Shown piece by piece: positions 25,580 to 34,787 of a stretch of DNA of 64,000 nt. The notes below the pieces were generated by a model. It had not been told where the DNA came from. It saw only the letters and a program-made list of their open reading frames with translations, and searched no databases. Source of the stretch: Paenibacillus_L residui (lineage in GTDB: Bacteria > Bacillota > Bacilli > Paenibacillales > NBRC-103111); assembly GCF_042677205.1 (NCBI RefSeq), contig NZ_JBHTIU010000034.1, positions 29,548 through 93,547 of the forward strand, read 5' to 3'. Within the stretch, counting starts at the first letter, position 1, and every line of letters starts with the position of its first letter. The translations under genes were made by a program, and so were the position numbers.

Positions 25580-26674
25580 CTATTTCCTTTCACTCGATTC
25601 TGCGTTTATATCCTCGGCCTGGTCCAGCACAAGATAGGATAAAATCCCTGCGAATGTAGCCGCTTTGCGAAAAGTTGTCGTCACAGGAGTCCGCTCCGGA
25701 TCATCAGAGGTTACCTTGGGCCGGAAGCAAGCGGCTCCTTCCTTGATAACAGCTTCCTCCGTCTCACGCAGCCGGCTCATGACATAATTACTTGCTCCTT
25801 CTATCTCGGGGCAGCGGGAGAAGGACAGCCAAATTTCCCAAGCGTTGTTCCAATCCCGGCACCACCAGGGAGCTTCGTTGAAGTCATTCGGACCTTCCTC
25901 CATCGCCTGCAGCATTGTGTCTACCGCTTCCCTTGCCACCCGGTTCCAACGGTCCTGCAACGGCGGCGGAAGAAGCGGAACGACCGTGTGGGCAAAGGCT
26001 ATGATCGTGCCTTGGTAAGCAACGCTGTTGCCCATACCTACCTTGCCGTCCCATAGCTCGGTATAGGGCCACCAGCCCGGGCTATGCTTTCCGAACCGGT
26101 CCGCCACATGACTCACAATTTCCTCCGCCTTCGACCGGTACTGCTCCTCTCCCGTAACCTGGTATGCTCTTCCGAAAGTATGGGCGGCATATATATCGCC
26201 ATTCAAGACATCGTGTCCTGTAGCGTTCGGATTTTTATAGACGGCGCCCGGATTCTCTTCGGCCACCTGAGTCAACAAGTATTGAGCCGACTGCACAAGG
26301 CTGCTTCGTGCCGCTTCACTGCCAGTTCCCTTATAAAGATGATATAAGCTGTTCGCTACCGCACCGATTTCCGCAATGTCGACCGTCCCGGCTTCTCCCT
26401 TCTTTACATAATAGGGTTGTCCGAACGCGCCCTGAGGAAGCTGTCTACGCCGTACATCCTCTGCCAGCTTGCGGGCGATGTCCTTGCCGTCTCCCTGATG
26501 CAGCTTCCAATCCAGCAAGTAAAAGCAGGCCGCCTCACCTGTCGTGCAGCAGCTGGCCCGATCCCCCAGTTCCTCATCGTAAATGTAGAGCGCGCCCGTC
26601 TCTCCCTCTTCTCTAAGCAGTCCGTCAAAATAAGGCCTTAAACGGGATACGACGGATGACACAATCAAATTCAT
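25580..26674 (-). CDS. Six-hairpin (alpha/alpha toroid) glycosidase-like protein
   Basis: 364 residues with repeated helical hairpins typical of alpha/alpha-toroid glycosidases and epimerases: CCTTGEAACFYLLDWKLH, LPQGAFGQPYYVKKG, NGDIYAAHTFGRAYQVTGEE, YRSKAEEIVSHVADRFGKHS and FNEAPWWCRDWNNAWEI. I cannot place it in a precise GH family. ATG 26674 is preceded by GGGGAG. First gene of the minus-strand pair with the FAD oxidoreductase, divergent from an AraC-type sensor and sugar ABC transporter, suggesting processing of an imported oligosaccharide. Confidence 0.72.
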   Translation of the reverse strand: MNLIVSSVVSRLRPYFDGLLREEGETGALYIYDEELGDRASCCTTGEAACFYLLDWKLHQGDGKDIARKLAEDVRRRQLPQGAFGQPYYVKKGEAGTVDIAEIGAVANSLYHLYKGTGSEAARSSLVQSAQYLLTQVAEENPGAVYKNPNATGHDVLNGDIYAAHTFGRAYQVTGEEQYRSKAEEIVSHVADRFGKHSPGWWPYTELWDGKVGMGNSVAYQGTIIAFAHTVVPLLPPPLQDRWNRVAREAVDTMLQAMEEGPNDFNEAPWWCRDWNNAWEIWLSFSRCPEIEGASNYVMSRLRETEEAVIKEGAACFRPKVTSDDPERTPVTTTFRKAATFAGILSYLVLDQAEDINAESSERK

Positions 26675-27076
26675 GCTGGAGCTCCCCTCTTTGATTGAAA
26701 ATTTGGTACAATGAAGATAGAATTAATATATCATGAACAGGAGATTTTTTCCCCTATTTCTTATTGAGAATAAAGAAAATTTCCAGAATGGAAGCCGCGA
26801 CCTCTTTGAGCTTCTTCGCCGTACACAGATGCACAATGAACCGGCGAATATCGTGGACGTTCTCTCCGATGAACGATTCCACGCCCCGGTTACCTTCATA
26901 ACATGATCACGGTCCCCACACCCGAACTTTCATAGCGGCCGTGTTTTTGCTTTGAACGGCGTCTTCCGCTATTTTACTTTGACAATAACGAATAAACTTA
27001 TCACAATGATAAAGTGGCCCCGCTTACATCTGAGGCAGGAGGCTTTACGCGACTTTGGGATGGGGTGAATAACTGA
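26675..27076. promoter_or_regulatory. Divergent control region
   Basis: About 400 bp between the six-hairpin gene and the AraC-type regulator. It must hold promoters for both directions. I did not find a convincing -35/-10 pair; AT-rich tracts lie at 26725-26790 and 26975-27015. A short protein-like frame is listed separately. Confidence 0.4.
26754..26882 (-). other. Possible small ORF or gene remnant
   Basis: A 42-codon minus-strand frame from GTG 26882, VESFIGENVHDIRRFIVHLC and ending LEIFFILNKK. The composition is protein-like, and the frame stays open a few codons further upstream, but only a weak AAGG precedes it. It could be the tail of a decayed gene. It lies between divergent operons. 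Confidence 0.25.
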
Positions 27077-29407
27077 ATGCTGCATAAATTGAATCTATGG
27101 CGAAACCGCTCCTTCAGAAGAAAATTATTTATATATTCCATCCTGATCTGTATAGTTCCGGTGATATTGCTTGGAACCGCTTCCTCCATTATTGCCTCGC
27201 GCATGGTTCAGGAGGAAGTGAATCATAACCAGCAGATTATTCTGCAGCAGATGCAGTTCCAAATGGACAGCATGCTGCAATCGCTGGACAGGGCATCCAT
27301 CCTGCTGGCTAACAATGCCGCCGTGGAGAAATCCGTGGAGTTGGGCCCTACCAACAAAAATATTGACTACACGCTGGAAATGATCGATTCGATTAAAAAA
27401 CAGCGCAGCTTTTCCAATATCGATTATGATGTCGCTATCGCCTTCACACTGTATAACAAAGTATATTCCAGCAGGGACGGTTTCCTGGATCTTACCGACT
27501 ATCCCTATTATGGATTGATTAAAAATACGGAGACCCACTACGGATCCGCGGTCGCCATTCCGCCCCATACGTATCCGGGACAGGACGAGCTTCTGTTTAT
27601 GCGGCCGGTGCCGATCTTCTATTCCGAACAGAAGAAAGGGCTGCTTATTCTGCAGGTCCCGAACGAAAAGCTGACTTCCTTCATCCAATCCGTCAATTTG
27701 GGAGAGCGAAGAAAGCTGTATATCGTCAACGAAGAAGGAACCATTGTTCTGAGCAAGGATTCGGACACTATCGGAACGAAGCTAAGCCCATCCGTCTTCC
27801 AAGCGGCGTCATCCGGAACACAGTCCTACTCCGGCCCTGTTGCCGTTGACGGAACCGATTACAATATATCGGCGATCAAATCTTCTTTTAACAATTGGAG
27901 CTATATCGCCATGACAGAAACCGCACTGTTAACGGATAAAGCCGATAGAATTCAGACGATCACCTGGATTGTCGCTGCTGTTCTAACCTTGGCGGCTGCC
28001 CTTCTGTCCTTCGTCGGAGCCAAGAGATTGTCCTATCCTATCCAGAGGCTGCTCAACATGCTGTCCGGGGATGCCAGGAAATCCGCGCATACGGACGATA
28101 TTCAGGAGTTGGACTCTTTCATTCAGAGCATGGTGAAGACGAATGACCGGTTGAAGAGTGAAATTAGCGAGCAGCTCCCGTACCTTAAGGAAACCGTCTT
28201 CCAGCAGCTTCTGCGCGGCGAGATGAGTGCCAAAGAGATTATCAGAGCCTCCGAAAGATACGATTTTCCGCTTCGGGGGGCCTGGTTTCACGTCTGTCTC
28301 GTCGATGTCGATGAATATGTCCGCTTTCAGCAAAATTACCGTGAACGCGACCGTTCGTTGATGATGTATGCCATTCGCAAAATCGTGGAGGAAATATGCG
28401 AGGAGAAAGAGAATCTCTCCTGCTTGACGGTAACCCCTCTACCGGGGCAAGTCGCCGTGATCCTTGGCATAGAGGAATCCAACAGCGAATCGATAGAAGC
28501 TATGGACCGAATCGCCGCCGAATTCCGGACCAATATCCGGCAATATTTTCAATTCTCCGTGACGGTGGCGCTCAGCCGCCCTTACAAGGGCTATACCCAG
28601 ATCAGTACCGCTTATCAGGAAGCGCTGGAGCTTCTAAGCTACCGGCTGTTAATGGGACATGACCGGATCATCTCTTCCCGGACGATCGAACCGGATATCG
28701 AGCAGTCACGAACGACCGTCGTCCGATGGCAGAAGGAAATTGTGTCCAGTATTTCTCAGGGTAACATAGAACAGGCGAAAGCGAAGCTGGAGGAAATTGC
28801 GGAACTGGTCCCCCGTTATGTCCACAATTCGGAAACAGTGCTTGGGTTGTTCGCTTATTTGATTGGAGAGCTGGACTATTTCCTTCAGGAAGCGGGGTTG
28901 AACGCGGAGGAAATATTCCCGGGTGATCCGTATAAGCAGTTATACTCCATGACCCGTTTGTCGGAAGTGACGGTCTGGTTTACAGAAACGATCTTCCCGG
29001 CGATACATGCCCAGGTGAGCGGCCTTCATGCCAACAAGCAAAAGAAAACCGCGCGGCAAGTGATGGACTATATTCACGAGCATTTCGAAGAAAATATTTC
29101 ACTGCAGTACGTTGCCGATGAGCTCAAGCTGTCCCCTTATCACATCAGCCGGGCATTTAAGGAAGAGACCGATACGAATTTCGGGGACTATCTGATTCAA
29201 TACCGGATGGACAAGGCGAAGGAATGGCTGATTTACAGCGACATGCCGATTAAAGAAATCTCCGAAAGGCTCTGCTATACTTCGGTGCAGAATTTTACCA
29301 GAATCTTCAAGCAGGTTGCGGACATGCCTCCCGGCCAATATCGTAAAAAGTACCGTGACCCGGCCAAAGAGAATCCCGACGGAGAATCGTCAAAGCTTCT
29401 CTCATAA
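27077..29407 (+). CDS. Membrane-bound AraC-family regulator with extracellular sensor
   Basis: 776 residues. Transmembrane helices at about 17-38 and 293-316 bracket a Cache-like extracellular sensing region; a cytoplasmic linker follows, and an AraC double helix-turn-helix occupies about 670-765 (ARQVMDYIHEHFEENISLQY and KEISERLCYTSVQNFTRIFK). This architecture is common in Paenibacillus beside lplB/ytcP/lipO sugar transporters and is presumed to sense an extracellular glycan and activate them. GGGGTGA lies before ATG 27077. Transcribed toward the transporter genes but ending at its own terminator. Confidence 0.9.
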   Translation: MLHKLNLWRNRSFRRKLFIYSILICIVPVILLGTASSIIASRMVQEEVNHNQQIILQQMQFQMDSMLQSLDRASILLANNAAVEKSVELGPTNKNIDYTLEMIDSIKKQRSFSNIDYDVAIAFTLYNKVYSSRDGFLDLTDYPYYGLIKNTETHYGSAVAIPPHTYPGQDELLFMRPVPIFYSEQKKGLLILQVPNEKLTSFIQSVNLGERRKLYIVNEEGTIVLSKDSDTIGTKLSPSVFQAASSGTQSYSGPVAVDGTDYNISAIKSSFNNWSYIAMTETALLTDKADRIQTITWIVAAVLTLAAALLSFVGAKRLSYPIQRLLNMLSGDARKSAHTDDIQELDSFIQSMVKTNDRLKSEISEQLPYLKETVFQQLLRGEMSAKEIIRASERYDFPLRGAWFHVCLVDVDEYVRFQQNYRERDRSLMMYAIRKIVEEICEEKENLSCLTVTPLPGQVAVILGIEESNSESIEAMDRIAAEFRTNIRQYFQFSVTVALSRPYKGYTQISTAYQEALELLSYRLLMGHDRIISSRTIEPDIEQSRTTVVRWQKEIVSSISQGNIEQAKAKLEEIAELVPRYVHNSETVLGLFAYLIGELDYFLQEAGLNAEEIFPGDPYKQLYSMTRLSEVTVWFTETIFPAIHAQVSGLHANKQKKTARQVMDYIHEHFEENISLQYVADELKLSPYHISRAFKEETDTNFGDYLIQYRMDKAKEWLIYSDMPIKEISERLCYTSVQNFTRIFKQVADMPPGQYRKKYRDPAKENPDGESSKLLS

Positions 29408-29450
29408 TTAAGTGTCCTTGGTTCGAACAACTAAATACCAAATTATTCAA

Positions 29451-29504
29451 AACAGGAGATCGGGCATGATTAGAAATTCTGCCCTGATTTCCTGTTCTTT
29501 TTTT
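29451..29504 (+). terminator. Terminator after AraC-type gene
   Basis: AACAGGAGATCGGGCA pairs with TGCCCTGATTTCCTGTT around a short loop, followed by CTTTTTTTT. Strong rho-independent structure, so the downstream ABC genes probably have their own promoter in 29505-29720, where I see no further gene. Confidence 0.88.
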
Positions 29505-29723
29505 CATCTCAAAATAACATAATACCGCCAGTGACCAGAGGGTATTACAAAGTGTCCGGATCCGGCTATGGCGGATTAATCTTTTGTTGCACTTCTTTAT
29601 CTTTTACCGCAAAACCCGCTTCCTTCAACAGATAATTGCGTTTAATCCGCCTAAGCCCCATAGTAAGCAGTACGAAAGCGCAGGTTTACGCCATCAAACT
29701 ATAAGGAGGTAATCCGTACTGTT

Positions 29724-30692
29724 ATGAAAGCCCAACCAACCGAATCTCTTCCTACACCTCCCCTTCCGGGTTCCAAAGCAACCATTTGGCGCAAGCTGGC
29801 GAAAAGAATGTGGAAGGACCGGTTTTTGCTTCTCATCGGCCTGCCGGGGATCGCTTATTTCATCCTCTATAAATATGTCCCGATGCTCGGTCTGTATTTG
29901 GCCTTCATTGATTTCAATCCGTTCATCGGGATTACGCAAAGCGAATGGGTAGGCTTCGCCCATTTTAAAACGATTTTTGCCGACGCGGAAATCGTCAACG
30001 TTCTATGGAATACCCTGCAAATCTCTTTTTTGCAAATCGCTTTTGCATTTCCTATCCCGATTGTGCTGGCCCTGATGCTTAACGAGCTGCGCGGTCAAGT
30101 TTACAAAAGGGTTGTGCAATCCATCGTTTACCTGCCCCACTTCTTATCCTGGGTGGTGGTGATCGGGATCTGTATCATCTTTATGCGAAGCGAGGGATTA
30201 ATCAATCAGTTTCTTATCAACGTGTTGGGCTGGGAACCGGTTCCGTTCCTGTCTAATCCGTCCTTGTTCAAGCCTATCGTCGTTCTTCAAGTCATTTGGA
30301 AGGAATCCGGATGGGGGACGATCATTTTCCTGGCTGCCTTGGCTGGCGTCAATCCCCAGCTTTATGAGGCCGCGGTCATGGACGGGGCCGGTCGGTTCCG
30401 GCGTATGTGGCACGTCACTCTGCCCGCCATCCGCAGCACGATTGTCATTCTGCTTATTCTGCGACTGGGCAATGTTATGGACAGCGGCTTCGAGCAAATC
30501 TTTCTGATGCTGAATCCGTTCAATATGGAAGTCGGGAACGTGCTGGATACTTACGTCTATTTCAAGGGAATCGAGCAGTCCGACTACAGCTTCGCTACCG
30601 CTGTTGGATTGTTTAAGGGAGCAGTCGGCCTGATTCTGGTCATGTCCGCCAACTATCTAGCCAAAAAATTCGGAGAAGAAGGAATCTACTAA
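29724..30692 (+). CDS. Sugar ABC transporter permease (LplB-like)
   Basis: 322-residue permease of the carbohydrate-uptake-1 type. After a Pro-rich cytoplasmic N-terminus, six membrane segments are apparent, with the EAA loop in YEAAVMDGAGRFRRMWHVTLPAI that contacts the ATPase. AAGGAGGT lies 13 bases before ATG 29724, slightly far. Acts with the second permease and the lipoprotein that follow; the ATPase (MsmX-like) is not encoded here, which is usual for this family because one ATPase serves many importers. Confidence 0.92.
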   Translation: MKAQPTESLPTPPLPGSKATIWRKLAKRMWKDRFLLLIGLPGIAYFILYKYVPMLGLYLAFIDFNPFIGITQSEWVGFAHFKTIFADAEIVNVLWNTLQISFLQIAFAFPIPIVLALMLNELRGQVYKRVVQSIVYLPHFLSWVVVIGICIIFMRSEGLINQFLINVLGWEPVPFLSNPSLFKPIVVLQVIWKESGWGTIIFLAALAGVNPQLYEAAVMDGAGRFRRMWHVTLPAIRSTIVILLILRLGNVMDSGFEQIFLMLNPFNMEVGNVLDTYVYFKGIEQSDYSFATAVGLFKGAVGLILVMSANYLAKKFGEEGIY

Positions 30693-30715
30693 CAAGGAAA
30701 AGAGGTGCAGCCTAA

Positions 30716-31591
30716 GTGAAGGAAAATACATGGAGTTCACGCCTGTTTGACGGAGTCAATATCGTGCTGCTGGCTCTTATTTCGCTGGTCATGCTGATTC
30801 CCTTTCTGTACGTAGTAGCGGTATCCTTCTCATCGTACAAGGATTTTCTGGAGAGCAGCTTTGTTCTTATCCCTAAAGAATGGGTCATCGACTCCTACCA
30901 GTATATTTTCGGCTCCAGCTCGTTCGTGCGCTCTATCTTCGTCACGGTTTATATTACGATACTCGGTACGTTCATCAATTTGTTCTTTACGGCTACGCTG
31001 GCATATGTTCTGTCAAGACCGGTTATCGGTCAGAAAGTCGTCTTGTTCGCCGTATTATTTACTCTGCTGTTCTCGGCCGGGATGATTCCGACCTATCTGG
31101 TCGTCAAGGAGACCGGGCTCTTGAATTCCATCTGGGCGCTCATTCTGCCGGCTGCGATCAGTCCGTTTAACCTGATTGTCATGAGACAGTTTTTCATGAG
31201 CATTCCGCCGGAATTGAATGAGGCAGCCGTGATCGACGGGGCTAACGACCTGCATACGTTTATCAAAATCATCTTGCCTTTGTCCAAGCCTTCCATGGCG
31301 GCCTTCGGCCTGTTCTACGCGGTTGCTCATTGGAACAACTATTTTACAGGAATTCTGTACCTGAACGACCCGGCCAAGTGGCCCATTCAGGTCATTCTAA
31401 GGCAAATCGTAGTGGTCAATGAAGCACAGAATTCGCTCGGGAATCCGCAAGTGCTGCTGGAGCACTCTCCGCCGGCGGAAACGATTCAGATGGCGGCCAT
31501 CATCGTCGCCACCCTGCCTATTCTGCTGGTCTATCCGTTCCTGCAGAAGCATTTCGCCAAGGGGGTGATGCTCGGTTCGGTTAAAGGTTAA
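30716..31591 (+). CDS. Sugar ABC transporter permease (YtcP-like)
   Basis: 291-residue second permease of the importer. Six helices, EAA loop NEAAVIDGANDLHTFIKIILP, and the conserved tail KHFAKGVMLGSVKG of YtcP-type proteins. Start GTG 30716 follows AAGAGGTGCAGCCTAA. It lies 23 bp after the first permease and 65 bp before the binding protein gene. Confidence 0.92.
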   Translation: MKENTWSSRLFDGVNIVLLALISLVMLIPFLYVVAVSFSSYKDFLESSFVLIPKEWVIDSYQYIFGSSSFVRSIFVTVYITILGTFINLFFTATLAYVLSRPVIGQKVVLFAVLFTLLFSAGMIPTYLVVKETGLLNSIWALILPAAISPFNLIVMRQFFMSIPPELNEAAVIDGANDLHTFIKIILPLSKPSMAAFGLFYAVAHWNNYFTGILYLNDPAKWPIQVILRQIVVVNEAQNSLGNPQVLLEHSPPAETIQMAAIIVATLPILLVYPFLQKHFAKGVMLGSVKG

Positions 31592-31656
31592 ATCGAAGCA
31601 GTATTGCCTGAGAAGTCATTATCGGGATAAACTTTGGATAAGGGGGATAATCTGCA

Positions 31657-33228
31657 ATGAAAATGAAACCATGGTTAGCAGCAAGTCTGGTGCTGGCGGT
31701 ATCGGCAATGACGGCCGCCTGTGCCTCGAAGCCGGAAAGCGGCGGTGCAAGCGGCGGGGAAACAACCAAGGAGAACGAGAAATTCACGATTACCGCTATC
31801 GATTTCCGTTACGGAACGATTCCGCCGGCGAACGGCAAAGGCATCGAGATGATCAATGAGCGGTTCAATGTGGATTACAAACCGCAATATGTCGTACAAT
31901 CCGATTATGTACAGAAGCTTAGTGCCGTTATTGCTTCCGGAGACATTCCGGACATCATTGTCATGGAAGGCACGGATTCGAATTTCTATAAATGGGCCAA
32001 GCAAGGGGCGTTCCTGCCTCTTAACGAATACATGGACAAATACGAAACGTTCAAGCTTATTCCGGACAATGTCCGCAAAGCCGTAACCATCAATGGCAAT
32101 ATCTATGCTATTCAAAGGTATTTGACCGAAAATTATGAGCTGACTCCGGTAATCCGTAAAGACTGGCTGGATAACCTCGGCCTGAAGGTTCCGACGAATT
32201 ATGAGGAATTAAAAGAGGTGGCCATCGCCTTCACGAAGAATGACCCGGACGGCAACGGTAAAGATGATACTTACGGTATGGCCATGTCCCAGAATATCAA
32301 CCCTCATTACGGAATGGGAGCTTATTGGGATTGGAATGCGTGGTACCACAAGAACGAGGATGGACAATTTATTCCCGGCTTCATTTCGGAAGCGCGCAAG
32401 CAGCACATTTCCTTCCTGGCCGATCTTTATAAGGAAGGGGCCATTTCGAAAGATTTTGCCCTGCTGAACTGGGCACAGACGAACAAGGAGTTTTACTCGG
32501 GTAAAGCAGGAATCTTCATCGGTACTCCCCGCGGAATGAACTCCACTTACATGCAGGGGCTCGTCGATATTGATCCGAAGGCCGACATTGTGCCGATTCC
32601 TCCGTTCGAGGCTCCGGATGGCTCCAAGGGCTTCACCTCGTCCGCCGGATACTACGGTGTGATTATGCTTAACGCCAAGCTCAAGGATCAGCCGACCAAG
32701 GTGGAGAAAATTCTGGAGATGATCGATTTCGGCCGCAAGTTCTATCCTTTGGAGGAGCGCAAGCCGGATAATGCCGACTTCGACTGGATGAACGGCCACG
32801 AAAACAATGGCTACAAGATAGTAGACGGCAATGTACAGAGAGAACCGGATGAGAAAGGTCTCTCCCCGTTCAATTATATGCCGGATAACCGGATGTGGGC
32901 ACCGAACGATCTAGCTAACGGCTATTCGAAGGAATACCCGGTTGAGCTTCTCCGTAAATTGGCGGGAGAGCTGGAGACTATGCATAGCGAAACAAAGCAT
33001 TACATCAATCCGATGAATGCAGTCTTCTCGGAAACACGATCTGCCAAGGGCTCAGAGTTGGATAAATTCCTGTTCACCGAACAGACGAAGATGATCGTCG
33101 GCGAAAGACCGATCTCCGATTGGGACAAAATGGTTCAGGAATGGATGGACAAAGGCGGCGCCCAAATTATTAAAGAAGCTAATGAGGGCATGAAAGAGAA
33201 CGGTTATACCGAGCCGCAATGGAAGTAA
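31657..33228 (+). CDS. Sugar-binding lipoprotein (LipO/YtcQ-like)
   Basis: 523-residue solute receptor. Signal peptide with lipobox TAAC, a Gly/Ser/Lys spacer, then the type of binding protein paired with LplB/YtcP: INERFNVDYKPQYVVQSDY, GDIPDIIVMEG, VIRKDWLDNLGLKVPTNYEE, and DPDGNGKDDTYGMAMS (an EF-hand-like Asp loop that often binds calcium). AAGGGGGAT precedes the ATG. Likely captures an oligosaccharide sensed by the upstream AraC-type protein. The ligand is unknown. Confidence 0.92.
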   Translation: MKMKPWLAASLVLAVSAMTAACASKPESGGASGGETTKENEKFTITAIDFRYGTIPPANGKGIEMINERFNVDYKPQYVVQSDYVQKLSAVIASGDIPDIIVMEGTDSNFYKWAKQGAFLPLNEYMDKYETFKLIPDNVRKAVTINGNIYAIQRYLTENYELTPVIRKDWLDNLGLKVPTNYEELKEVAIAFTKNDPDGNGKDDTYGMAMSQNINPHYGMGAYWDWNAWYHKNEDGQFIPGFISEARKQHISFLADLYKEGAISKDFALLNWAQTNKEFYSGKAGIFIGTPRGMNSTYMQGLVDIDPKADIVPIPPFEAPDGSKGFTSSAGYYGVIMLNAKLKDQPTKVEKILEMIDFGRKFYPLEERKPDNADFDWMNGHENNGYKIVDGNVQREPDEKGLSPFNYMPDNRMWAPNDLANGYSKEYPVELLRKLAGELETMHSETKHYINPMNAVFSETRSAKGSELDKFLFTEQTKMIVGERPISDWDKMVQEWMDKGGAQIIKEANEGMKENGYTEPQWK

Positions 33229-33236
33229 TATAAAAC

Positions 33237-33283
33237 GGGGCTGCTCATTGGTCATCTTAGATGACTTATGGGCGGCCCCTTTA
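33237..33283 (+). terminator. Terminator of sugar importer operon
   Basis: GGGGCTGC and GGCGGCCCC close a longer stem with an inner GGTCATC/GATGAC helix, followed by TTTATT. It is nine bases beyond the stop codon. Confidence 0.75.
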
Positions 33284-33440
33284 TTAATTTCGTTTATCAT
33301 AATGATGTCTAATAATCGGGGTTCAGGCCAAGGAGTCCCTTCTCATTTTTTGTGTATCTGTTCGAAGAAAGCTCTTAATTTGTTTTCAGCTTGCATTTTT
33401 TCTAATTGTTCAATTTTTTCGGAAGTCAATTTCCTGATTG

Positions 33441-33780
33441 TCATTGAAGTTCCGGAAGGAATAGACGGGTCTTATCAGCAGAAAGATTCAGTTCCGGGAT
33501 GGCTTCTCTTGTTAGATAATCCGACTGTGTCTGCTGTACACTCGAGTGCAGTCCGGGTATAGGAGCGGTTGTCGTTTGCTTCGGAGCGAAGAGTGGCCAA
33601 AGCCATTGCAGAACAAGGGCTATTGGCAGAAGATAAAAGGCTACAGCCATTTTTCCAATCGCATAACGCCAATTCGCAGGAAGGACATTTGGAGAAATGA
33701 GCCGCAATAGAAGAATACAGATCGCAACGGTACTTCCCGCAAACGGAAAGGGAGAAGAGCAGTTCCAGAAGTTGACTCAT
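33441..33780 (-). pseudogene. Broken, truncated BlaR1/MecR1-like (M56) gene
   Basis: Starts ATG 33780 after a good GGGGAGGTG site and reads MSQLLELLFSLSVCG, then shifts frame. Removing one base from the GGG at 33736-33738 restores a continuous frame GSTVAICILLLRLISPNVLP and on to NWRYAIGKMAVAFYLLP. This is the typical N-terminus of BlaR1/MecR1 sensor peptidases: two membrane helices around a PxxWRY segment. It then meets a stop at 33441 after about 112 codons, with no HExxH metalloprotease motif downstream. No BlaI-type repressor is adjacent. I infer a decayed gene; a sequencing error could explain the frameshift but not the truncation. Confidence 0.65.
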
Positions 33781-33846
33781 TAAACTACACCTCCCCTATT
33801 TCTCAGTACATTGCATAAGGATGAATACATACAAAACGGCATACAA

Positions 33847-33877
33847 AAAGCACCCCATCGCACGACAGGATGCTTTA
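33847..33877 (-). terminator. Terminator of small membrane peptide gene
   Basis: On the minus strand AAAGCATCC pairs with GGGTGCTTT and is followed by TTTG. It lies about 18 bp beyond the stop of the 32-residue ORF, supporting its reality. Confidence 0.55.
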
Positions 33878-33894
33878 TAAGCCTATTAAATGAC

Positions 33895-33993
33895 TTACAG
33901 CCCTTTGGTCTTATCATCATTGTAGGCAGCCGTCAGGATAGCCGTGATGAACATGATGAACACAAGAATACTGATCCAGAAAGAAAGAGACAT
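33895..33993 (-). CDS. 32-residue single-helix membrane peptide
   Basis: MSLSFWISILVFIMFITAIL is a membrane helix, followed by a short charged tail ending DDKTKGL. The ATG at 33993 is preceded by GGGGGGTGC at fair spacing, and a terminator-like hairpin follows. It is too short for most gene callers. It lies between the broken BlaR1-like gene and the ECF sigma gene, on the opposite strand to the latter. Function unknown; candidates are a regulatory peptide or toxin-like peptide. Confidence 0.6.
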   Translation of the reverse strand: MSLSFWISILVFIMFITAILTAAYNDDKTKGL

Positions 33994-34244
33994 TAGAAGC
34001 ACCCCCCGGGCATTGGTTAACTTTATTTAAGTATCGATGGCGTTCTTATAAGTAAACACCTATATTATACCCAATGAAGGTCAAAAAGAAAACGGCCAAA
34101 TGTGAACATTTCCTAACACCGTCTATAGCTGTCGGCATTGTTAAAGCTGATAAACGGAAAGTCGGCCGAAGACAAAAAAATATAGGCAGCTCCGGTGGGA
34201 ACCGGTTTCGTTTTAAAGTGTCTAATAGGTTGGAGGTGAGGCCA

Positions 34245-34787
34245 GTGGAGAAATATTTACAGTATGCATCCAAGATGGATGACCATGCTTTTCGCGAATT
34301 AATGAATGAATATGGTCAGGAGGTCTGGAATTATGCTTATTTTCTAATTCGCCGCTTTGACGCAGCGGATGATCTTGTGCAGGAGGTTTTTATCCGCGTT
34401 TATCAAAATATTGGCTCCTTTCGCGGAGAATCATCGATTAAGACATGGCTGTTCGCCATAACGCGAAACTTGGCTTTTAATTACAAGAGATCTGCCTTTA
34501 TCCGCAAGGTCACTTTAACGGATTGGATCGGCAGGCGGGAAAGCTCCCCCTCGGCCGAGAAGGAAGCGCTGGATCAAATACTCACGGACGATCTGTGGAA
34601 GATCGTACTGGACCTGCCGGACAAGTACCGGGAAGTCCTCGTGCTGGACGCCAGATATGGACTTTCCAATAAAGAAATAGCCGGCCTGTTGAAGATCTCC
34701 GAGGGTACGGTCAAATCCAGGCTTCATCGGGCAAGAAACAAGGTAAACGAGCAGATGAAGGAGGGAATCAAATATGGCATCATCTAA
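34245..34787 (+). CDS. ECF-type RNA polymerase sigma factor
   Basis: 180 residues. Region 2 is at about 12-75 (NEYGQEVWNYAYFLIRRFDA, AADDLVQEVFIRVYQNI, GESSIKTWLFAITRNLA) and region 4 at about 120-165 (DLPDKYREVLVLD, SNKEIAGLLKISEGTVKSRL). Start is GTG 34245 after GGAGGTGAGG; the longer frame extends to 34074 without a site. It overlaps the next gene, a membrane anti-sigma candidate, by 14 nt, the usual coupling. A short palindrome AAATGTGAACATTT lies at 34095-34108 upstream. The regulon and stress signal are unknown. Confidence 0.92.
   Translation: MEKYLQYASKMDDHAFRELMNEYGQEVWNYAYFLIRRFDAADDLVQEVFIRVYQNIGSFRGESSIKTWLFAITRNLAFNYKRSAFIRKVTLTDWIGRRESSPSAEKEALDQILTDDLWKIVLDLPDKYREVLVLDARYGLSNKEIAGLLKISEGTVKSRLHRARNKVNEQMKEGIKYGII

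Noticed and set aside
34095..34130. ECF-type promoter (GAAC ... CGTC) before the sigma gene
   Set aside because: The distance between GAAC and CGTC is only 12 bases instead of about 16, so the match is not convincing.
34074..34244. 57-residue N-terminal extension of the ECF sigma factor
   Set aside because: GTG 34245 has a strong ribosome-binding site and gives the family length; the extension is basic and unlike sigma region 1.
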